A stretch of DNA of 48,747 nucleotides from Candidatus Desulfovibrio intestinavium. Its GTDB lineage: Bacteria; Desulfobacterota; Desulfovibrionia; Desulfovibrionales; Desulfovibrionaceae. Location: assembly GCA_019118345.1 (NCBI GenBank), contig DWZD01000015.1, positions 1-48,747 of the forward strand. Direction: 5' to 3'. Under the pieces are notes generated by a model, which had not been told where the DNA came from, did not search any database, and worked only from the letters and a program-made list of their open reading frames with translations. Position 1 is the stretch's first letter; every line of letters starts with the position of its first letter. The translations under genes and the position numbers were made by a program. Positions 43,199-48,747 of the stretch are shown here, piece after piece.

Positions 43199-44171
43199 GG
43201 CGAAAATCTCCGGAAGCGGACGCAACGGGTGGACAATACCGCAGCCCGGCGGCCTGAACGGCCCGACGGGCGGCGGCCATGCTCACCTGCGCCTTGTGAT
43301 CGTAAATGCGGTAAGCCGCGCGCCGGGCGGGCGGCGTGAAGGACGGCATGAGCACATCGGCCCCGGCCAGCAGCCCCTGCCGTTGCCCGTCCTCGGGCGA
43401 GAGGCTGGCCAGCGCCGTGGTGGCGGGCAAATGGGCCGCCGGCAGGGCCAGCCGCAGCACGGCCAGCACCCGCAGGGTCAGGGGCACGTCGCCCTGCGGC
43501 GCATGGGCCAGCGGCGTGGCGGCCTGCGGAATGAAGGGGCCGACCCCGCACATGGCCACGTTCAGCCGCCGGACAAGCAAAATATCGTCGGCCAGCGAGG
43601 CGGGACGCTGCCCCGGCACGCCCACCAGAAAGCCCGACCCCACCGCATAGCCCAGTTCGGCCAGCCATTCCAGCGCCCGCAGGCGATCCGCCAGCCGGTA
43701 GCCGGGATGCAGGCGGGCGTAGAGGGCCGCATCCGCCGTCTCATGTCGCAAAAGAAAGCGATCCGCTCCGGCCTCCCGCCAGCAGGCATAGTGCGCACGC
43801 GGCATTTCGCCCACGCTGAGCGTCACGGCCAGGCCGCATTCGGCTTTCACCCGTGCGATGATGCCCGCCAGCCAGTCGGGCGGTCGCTCCCATTCGCCGG
43901 ATTGCAGCACAAGGGTGTCCACCCCGGCCGCCGTGGCCTGCCGGGCGGCGGCAAGGATTTCACCGGCGGTCAGGCAGTAGCGGCGCAGGGCGCGATGCTG
44001 CGCGCGCAGGCCGCAGTAGCGGCAGTTGCGGCGGCAGAGATTGGAAAATTCCAGCAGGCCGCGCAGCCGTGCCTGACGGCCCAGGGCGGCACGGCGCTGG
44101 AGCCGGGCCGCTTCGCGCAGCTCGGGCCACGGCAGGCGAAAGAGCAAATCCAGAATGTCCCGGCGGGTCAT
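43191..44171 (-). CDS. hydE: [FeFe] hydrogenase maturase HydE (radical SAM)
   Basis: A 326-residue radical SAM enzyme that helps build the dithiomethylamine bridge of the H-cluster. The CxxxCxxC cluster motif is Cys46, Cys50 and Cys53 (NLCRRNCRYCGLR). Further features are VLQSGEWERP, ETADAALYARLHPGY, GSGFLVGVPGQ and GVGPFIPQAATPL. The related BioB and PylB lack this set. The ATG at 44171 is chosen before TRRDILDLLF; a longer frame upstream is rejected. The gene lies between hydA and hydF. hydG, the third maturase, is not in the window. Confidence 0.93.
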   Translation of the reverse strand: MTRRDILDLLFRLPWPELREAARLQRRAALGRQARLRGLLEFSNLCRRNCRYCGLRAQHRALRRYCLTAGEILAAARQATAAGVDTLVLQSGEWERPPDWLAGIIARVKAECGLAVTLSVGEMPRAHYACWREAGADRFLLRHETADAALYARLHPGYRLADRLRALEWLAELGYAVGSGFLVGVPGQRPASLADDILLVRRLNVAMCGVGPFIPQAATPLAHAPQGDVPLTLRVLAVLRLALPAAHLPATTALASLSPEDGQRQGLLAGADVLMPSFTPPARRAAYRIYDHKAQVSMAAARRAVQAAGLRYCPPVASASGDFRHD

Positions 44172-44229
44172 GGCAAGGAAAACGACGCGGGAACGGTGCG
44201 GGGCCGTGCGGCAACGGCCCCGTCCGTCA

Positions 44230-45684
44230 TCAGTCGCGCGATACGCTGTCCGGCGAGGACTGGGCAAAGCGATCTACCAGCCGGGCCGCCTTGTCGGCTT
44301 CGGCCAGCACGCCCGCGCCGCCCACACAGCCGCCCACACAGGTCATCACCTCGATGAGATTGCCGGGACAGGCGCCGTCAATGTAGGACTGCATCTTGCG
44401 CAGGGCCTGCAGGGAAAGACCGTTGACGAAAATGGGGCGCACGGCCTCGCGATCGTCCACCATCTTCCTCACGGCCGCGGCCACGCCGCCGGAAATGGCA
44501 TAGCCGCGCCCCGCGCCGCTGGCATTGCCCAGTTCGGCTTCCTCGCAGTTTTCCACGTTGATGCCGCGCGCGTCCAGCAGCGCGCCGACCTCCTCGAAGG
44601 TCAGGACGAAATCCACCAGCGGATCATTGAGTCCTTCCGTCCGCTTGGCCACGCACGGCCCCAGAAAGACATTGATGGTTTCGGGGTTGGCTTCGCGCGA
44701 AAGCTCGGCGGTGTAATGCATGGGCGTGCGCGTGGAGGAGACGAAGGGGGCCAGATTGGGGGCGTGCCGCCGCACGGCCTCCACATAGGCCGGGCAGCAG
44801 GAGGTGGTCATGAACTTGTCGCCGCGCGCCATGCGCTCCACAAATTCCTCGGCCTCCTTCCGGCTGGTCACGTCGGCCCCGGCGGCCACCTCCATGACCT
44901 CGTCAAAGCCCAGGGCCTTCAGGGCCGTGATGATGCGCGGCAGACCGCCCTTGAACTGGCCGACCATGGCCGGGGCCACCAGCGCCGTCACATGGGCCTC
45001 GCTCCTGAGGGCCAGCAGCACTTCCAGCACCTCGCTGCGCTCCATGACCGCGCCGAAGGGACAGGCCCGCATGCAACGGCCGCAGCTGGTGCACTTGTCG
45101 AAGTCGATTTCCGCACGACCGTCCGGCCCCTTGTGAATGGCCTGCACCGGGCAGGCGGCCTCGCAGGGCACATTGAGGCGCACAATGGCCTGATAGGGGC
45201 AATGCTCATGGCACTGCCCGCAGTTGCGGCACTTGTTGGCATCGATGTAGGAGCGCCCCTGCGCAAAGGAAATGGCCCCGAAACGGCAGCTCCCCGCGCA
45301 GGAGCGGGCCACGCAGCCCTGACAGGCGTCGCTGACGAAGTAGCGGGCCTTCATGCAGCCGTGGCAGGCAATGTCGCAGACCGTAAGGATGGGCCAGTTG
45401 GGCGTCTGATCCTCAAGGGCCTGTTCGGCCAGCTGCCGCAGGGGCACGCTGTCGTCGGTCTGATCTTCCAGACGAAAGCCGAGCGCCGCGATGATCCGCT
45501 CCCTCAGAATGGCGCGATCCTTGTAGATGCAGCAGCGGGTCTGATCCGGCCCGTTGCGCGGACGCATGACAAAGGGAATGTTGTCGATGGTTTCGGGCAG
45601 TCGATCCTCCCAGAAGGCCTGGGCAATGTGGCCGATGACGCCCAAACGCAGGGCGCAGACCATGTTCTTGTTTTGCAGGGACAT
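44230..45684 (-). CDS. hydA: Monomeric [FeFe] hydrogenase, group-B-like
   Basis: A 484-residue iron-only hydrogenase. The N-terminal half carries a cysteine-rich region (CDIACHGCMKARYF, CQGCVARSCAGSC) and two ferredoxin-type [4Fe-4S] motifs (CRNCGQCHEHCP and CTSCGRCMRACP). The H-cluster domain has TSCCPAYV with Cys296 and Cys297, LGPCVAKRTEG with Cys344 in place of the usual MPC, and MTCVGGCVGGAG with Cys449 and Cys453, spaced by four as in Clostridium CpI. The cysteine-rich N-terminus and altered second motif fit the poorly studied group B. AGGAGA precedes the ATG. It begins the hydA-hydE-hydF-selenoprotein set. Confidence 0.93.
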   Translation of the reverse strand: MSLQNKNMVCALRLGVIGHIAQAFWEDRLPETIDNIPFVMRPRNGPDQTRCCIYKDRAILRERIIAALGFRLEDQTDDSVPLRQLAEQALEDQTPNWPILTVCDIACHGCMKARYFVSDACQGCVARSCAGSCRFGAISFAQGRSYIDANKCRNCGQCHEHCPYQAIVRLNVPCEAACPVQAIHKGPDGRAEIDFDKCTSCGRCMRACPFGAVMERSEVLEVLLALRSEAHVTALVAPAMVGQFKGGLPRIITALKALGFDEVMEVAAGADVTSRKEAEEFVERMARGDKFMTTSCCPAYVEAVRRHAPNLAPFVSSTRTPMHYTAELSREANPETINVFLGPCVAKRTEGLNDPLVDFVLTFEEVGALLDARGINVENCEEAELGNASGAGRGYAISGGVAAAVRKMVDDREAVRPIFVNGLSLQALRKMQSYIDGACPGNLIEVMTCVGGCVGGAGVLAEADKAARLVDRFAQSSPDSVSRD

Positions 45685-45693
45685 GTTCTCTCC

Positions 45694-45728
45694 TGAAAAA
45701 AGTCGAAAGGGCGAAGGCGCTCGCGCCC
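45694..45728 (-). terminator. Possible attenuator between the SPOR gene and hydA
   Basis: On the minus strand GGGCG (45728-45724) pairs with CGCCC (45713-45709), followed by TTTCGACTTTTTT just before the hydA ribosome site. It could end transcription from the SPOR gene or attenuate read-through into hydA. The stem is short, so the call is weak. Confidence 0.35.
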
Positions 45729-45738
45729 GACGCCATGA

Positions 45739-46521
45739 TCAGCGGAGCACCGGCTTGCGGCTGCGCAGCAGCGGCTTGCCGAGACGCAGTTCCTCCATGA
45801 TCTGCGGCACTTCGGCCGCCCGTTCCTCGGTGCCGCGCAAAAGCACCAGCACCAGATACAGCTTGCCGCTGCGCTCCATGCGGGTACGCAGGCCGCGTCC
45901 CTCCAGCCGCTGACGCAGATCGTCCACCGAGCTTTCATCCCGGAAGGCCCCCACCTGAAAAACATAATCGTGCATGGTGGCGGGAGTGGGCGGCGGCGCG
46001 GTCTGCCCTTCGGGCACGGCGGGCCGCATGCCCGGCGGCATGGGCGGCAGGGCGGTCTGGGGCGGGGTGTCGTCGGCGGCTGCGGCTGCCGGGGCTGCCG
46101 GTACGGGCTGGGGCGGTACCGCCGGCGGCAGCGGCGGGCTGGCCAGTTCCGCAGATTCGCCGGGCGCGGCCCGCAGCACGCGGGAAAAGCGCAGTTCCTC
46201 GGCCGAAAGGATGCCCCCGCGTCCGTCGTCCGCGCTCTCGTCCGTCTCCCCGGTCGCGGGCGCGGCGGTTTCCCCGGAACCAGCTGCGGACTCGTCCCCC
46301 GCCGCGGCAAGGCTCTCCGGCGCGCGGCCGCCGTCCGTGCTCATGGGGCTGCCGCTCTCCCACTGGCTGCGGCCAAACATCACGCCCACCAGATAGGACG
46401 AGGAAACCGCGACCAGCGCCAGAAAAAGCACGGCCAACATGGAAGGCAGCGTCAGCGGAATGCCGGGACGCGCGGCGCTGTCCGCGCCGGGGGCCTTTTT
46501 CGGGCGAAGGGGATTGGTCAT
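45739..46521 (-). CDS. SPOR-domain membrane protein
   Basis: A 260-residue protein with a single N-terminal membrane helix (about residues 25-48, LPSMLAVLFLALVAVSSSYL), a long Pro/Ala/Glu-rich periplasmic linker and a C-terminal SPOR domain (from about residue 185, YVFQVGAFRDESSVDDLRQRL to LRLGKPLLRS), which binds denuded peptidoglycan at division sites. The start follows GGAGT. It is placed directly before hydA with a 54-base gap, but the functional link is probably only positional. Confidence 0.85.
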   Translation of the reverse strand: MTNPLRPKKAPGADSAARPGIPLTLPSMLAVLFLALVAVSSSYLVGVMFGRSQWESGSPMSTDGGRAPESLAAAGDESAAGSGETAAPATGETDESADDGRGGILSAEELRFSRVLRAAPGESAELASPPLPPAVPPQPVPAAPAAAAADDTPPQTALPPMPPGMRPAVPEGQTAPPPTPATMHDYVFQVGAFRDESSVDDLRQRLEGRGLRTRMERSGKLYLVLVLLRGTEERAAEVPQIMEELRLGKPLLRSRKPVLR

Positions 46522-46648
46522 GCATACTCCTTGACGGGACGCCGGCTGTCGATAGCCCCAAAACATAACCCGAGGTCAGGCGAAGGTAAAGAGAGCGGCC
46601 TTCCCCCTCAGGACGCGGGCGACAGCCGGAAAAGCGCCCGCGCCGGCA

Positions 46649-46676
46649 TTGACTTTGGGGCGCTACAACGTACAAT
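46649..46676 (+). promoter_or_regulatory. Sigma-70-type promoter of speA
   Basis: TTGACT (46649-46654) and TACAAT (46671-46676) are 16 bases apart. Transcription would start about 68 bases before the speA GTG. Confidence 0.75.
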
Positions 46677-46750
46677 GCGCGCACCGTCGCGGTGCCGTCG
46701 CCCCGCACTGACGATTTGCATCGAACATCCGGCTTCACGGGGGAAAGAGC

Positions 46751-48667
46751 GTGGCAAAAAATCGAGTCCTGCAGCAATGGCGCGTGGAAGATTCCATCGA
46801 ACTTTACGGCATCCGCAACTGGGGGGCCGGATATTTCAACGTCGCCGAAAACGGCGATGTGGTCATTTGTCCCCAAGGCCCCAAGGGGCCGCAGATCCCC
46901 ATTACGGAAATCATCGCCGGGCTGCATGAGCGCGGCTACGACATGCCGGTGCTCCTGCGCGTGGAAAACATCCTCGATGCCCGCATCAGCAATATTCACG
47001 ACTCCTTCCGCAAGGCCATCAAGAATCTGGGCTACAAGGGTCAATATCGCGGCGTCTTTCCCATCAAGGTCAATCAGCAGCAGCAGGTGGTGGAAAAGAT
47101 CGCCCAGTTCGGCGCGCACTACCACCACGGTCTCGAAGTCGGCTCCAAGGCCGAACTCATTGCCGCCATTTCCCTCATGCGCGATCCCGAAGCCTGTCTC
47201 ATCTGCAACGGCTACAAGGATGAGGAATTTTTCGATCTCGGCCTGCAGGCCCAGCGTCTGGGCTTCAACGTCCACTTCGTCATGGAAATGCCCGGCGAAC
47301 TCGACCTCCTGCTCGAACGCAGCAAGGCCCTCGGCGTGCGACCCAACATCGGCGTGCGGGCCAAGCTGTCCGTCAAGGCGGGCGGGCACTGGACGGATTC
47401 CGGCGGCGAGCGATCCACCTTCGGCCTTGGCGCATCCCAGATCGTGGATGTGGTGGACAAGCTCAAATCCCACGACATGCTTGATTGCTTCCGCCTCCTG
47501 CACTATCACCTCGGTTCCCAGCTCTCCAACATCCGCGACATCCGGCGCGGCGTCATGGAAGGCGCGCGCCTCTATGTGGGTCTTGTGCAGGAAGGCGCGC
47601 CCATGGGCTACCTTGACCTTGGCGGCGGCCTGGCCGTGGACTATGACGGCTCCCACACCAACTACATTTCCTCGCGCAACTATACCCTCGACGAATACAG
47701 CACCGACGTGGTGGAAGCCATCATGAGCATCCTGGATGAGCAGGACATCCCCCACCCCCACATCATTACCGAATCCGGGCGCGCCACCGTGGCCTACTAT
47801 TCCGTGCTGCTCTTCAATATCCTCGACGTCAGCGCCGTGGAGGAAGTGCAGCTGCCCGACGAACTGCCCGAGGAAACCCCCGAACCCGTGCGCAACCTGC
47901 GCGAGGTGTTCTCCGGCATCACCCTGCGCAACCTGCAGGAGTGCTACAACGACGCCATCTATTACCGCGACGAAATGCGCCAGCTCTTTTCCGCCGGGCG
48001 CGTGAACCTGCGCCAGCGCACCCTCTCCGAACGCTTCTTCTGGGCCATCATGCTGCGCATCGCCGAGGAAAAGCGCCGCCTCAAGACCGTGCCCCGCGAC
48101 CTGCAGGACATTGACGCCAGCCTGGCCGACATCTACTACGGCAACTTCAGCGTCTTCCAGTCCCTGCCGGACTCCTGGGCCATCAATCAGCTCTTCCCCA
48201 TCATGCCCATTCACCGTCTCAATGAATTTCCCTCCCGGCAGGGCATCATCTCGGACATCACCTGCGATTCCGACGGCCGCATCGATCACTTCATCGATCC
48301 GCAGGGCCTCAAGCATACCCTCGATCTCCACCCCCTGCGCGACGGCGAGGAATACTACCTCGGCGCCTTCCTCGTGGGCGCCTATCAGGAAACCCTCGGC
48401 GACCTCCACAACCTCATGGGCGATACCAACGTGGTGTCCATCCGCTGCGGCGAGGACGGCAACTACGAATATGTGCGCGAAATTCGTGGCGACTCCGTGG
48501 CCGATATCCTCAGCTATGTGGAATACGACCCCCGTCGCATCCTCGACGACCTGCGCGGCACCGCCGAACGCGCCGTGCGCGAAAAACGCATCTCCCCCAG
48601 CGAACGCTATGCCATCCTTCAGAGCTTCGAGGACGGCCTGCGCGGCTATACCTATTTTGAACGGTAG
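46751..48667 (+). CDS. speA: Biosynthetic arginine decarboxylase
   Basis: A 638-residue PLP-dependent arginine decarboxylase that makes agmatine, the first step to putrescine and spermidine. It belongs to the SpeA class: WGAGYFNVAENGDVV, the PLP lysine in GVFPIKVNQQQQVVE, GLEVGSKAEL, GERSTFGLG, LLHYHLGSQLSNIRDI, LDLGGGLAVDYDGSH and ESGRATVAYYSVL. The start codon is GTG, with GGGGGAAAGAG before it. The nearest ureohydrolase in the window is in another operon, so the next step is not obviously linked. Confidence 0.96.
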   Translation: MAKNRVLQQWRVEDSIELYGIRNWGAGYFNVAENGDVVICPQGPKGPQIPITEIIAGLHERGYDMPVLLRVENILDARISNIHDSFRKAIKNLGYKGQYRGVFPIKVNQQQQVVEKIAQFGAHYHHGLEVGSKAELIAAISLMRDPEACLICNGYKDEEFFDLGLQAQRLGFNVHFVMEMPGELDLLLERSKALGVRPNIGVRAKLSVKAGGHWTDSGGERSTFGLGASQIVDVVDKLKSHDMLDCFRLLHYHLGSQLSNIRDIRRGVMEGARLYVGLVQEGAPMGYLDLGGGLAVDYDGSHTNYISSRNYTLDEYSTDVVEAIMSILDEQDIPHPHIITESGRATVAYYSVLLFNILDVSAVEEVQLPDELPEETPEPVRNLREVFSGITLRNLQECYNDAIYYRDEMRQLFSAGRVNLRQRTLSERFFWAIMLRIAEEKRRLKTVPRDLQDIDASLADIYYGNFSVFQSLPDSWAINQLFPIMPIHRLNEFPSRQGIISDITCDSDGRIDHFIDPQGLKHTLDLHPLRDGEEYYLGAFLVGAYQETLGDLHNLMGDTNVVSIRCGEDGNYEYVREIRGDSVADILSYVEYDPRRILDDLRGTAERAVREKRISPSERYAILQSFEDGLRGYTYFER

Positions 48668-48717
48668 GGCGATACGAACGCTCACCTGATTGTTTTTCAA
48701 GTATTTTTTGTGGGGGG

Positions 48718-48747
48718 AAGGGCCCCTTTGTGAACAAAGGGGCCCTT
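48718..48747 (+). terminator. Terminator after speA (runs to the window edge)
   Basis: A perfect 13-base stem, AAGGGCCCCTTTG (48718-48730) and CAAAGGGGCCCTT (48735-48747), with loop TGAA, fills the last 30 bases. The T tract, if present, starts at the edge of the window. Confidence 0.85.

Noticed and set aside
45935..48700. A 921-codon open frame antisense to speA
   Set aside because: speA is complete on the plus strand with its own promoter and terminator; the antisense frame is low-complexity.

Overview
The window looks like a chromosomal segment of a GC-rich sulfate-reducing bacterium of the Desulfovibrionaceae type. The main evidence is dsrC with both C-terminal arm cysteines, the rbo-rub-roo oxygen-defence set (desulfoferrodoxin, a short 46-residue rubredoxin, rubredoxin:oxygen oxidoreductase), rubrerythrin, a monomeric [FeFe] hydrogenase with HydE and HydF, a TRAP uptake system, and LarC. 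I saw no tRNA, rRNA, CRISPR array, IS element or phage gene. Genes are dense on both strands, and most long antisense reading frames are GC-driven shadows.

Layout. 1-3431: a 465-base stretch without a recognised gene, a PHP phosphoesterase, a Trm112-like zinc protein, a YfcE-type phosphodiesterase and Maf, then a 520-base gap holding a (CT)15 tract and three evenly spaced palindromes in front of acs. 3432-9253: acetyl-CoA synthetase, then an iron locus: a divergent small membrane protein, a strongly structured leader, feoA, a small one-TM protein, a P1B-type ATPase with an SCA motif (P1B-6, FezB-like), and a small protein sharing its arginine-rich N-terminal motif. This looks like a ferrosome (fez) locus. 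9776-18161: iron-dependent alcohol dehydrogenase, a CGGC-domain protein, a flavodoxin-ferredoxin fusion, a tandem Mop protein, a tRNA m1A methyltransferase, PBP1A, DsrC and a CBS-ACT protein. 18301-19482: larC.

19692-28873 is a catabolic island around an AT-rich divergent promoter. Leftward run dctP (broken by a one-base frameshift), dctQ, dctM, a ureohydrolase and an M20 amidohydrolase. Rightward run a GntR-FCD regulator, a YtcJ-type amidohydrolase and a second, intact dctP. The enzymes suggest uptake and hydrolysis of a guanidino, ureido or N-acyl compound; the substrate is unknown.

29059-41515: roo-rub-rbo, a DUF2233 protein, folD, a translationally coupled DUF805 and hypothetical pair, cheW, a YigZ protein, rubrerythrin, the ctpA peptidase with a divergent polysaccharide deacetylase, a periplasmic transthyretin-like protein, proC and a fluoride channel.

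41506-48667: a SPOR protein, a group-B-like [FeFe] hydrogenase, hydE and hydF on the minus strand, followed by a small gene that conventional calling would stop at a UGA after 31 codons. The same frame stays open for 86 further codons. The UGA sits in a Cys-Gly-UGA context and is followed at a suitable distance by a hairpin with a GGUCU loop, the loop of the E. coli fdhF SECIS. I read this as an uncalled 118-residue selenoprotein in a hydrogenase-maturation operon, and consider it the most novel observation in the window. The segment ends with speA behind a clear sigma-70 promoter and a strong terminator at the window edge.
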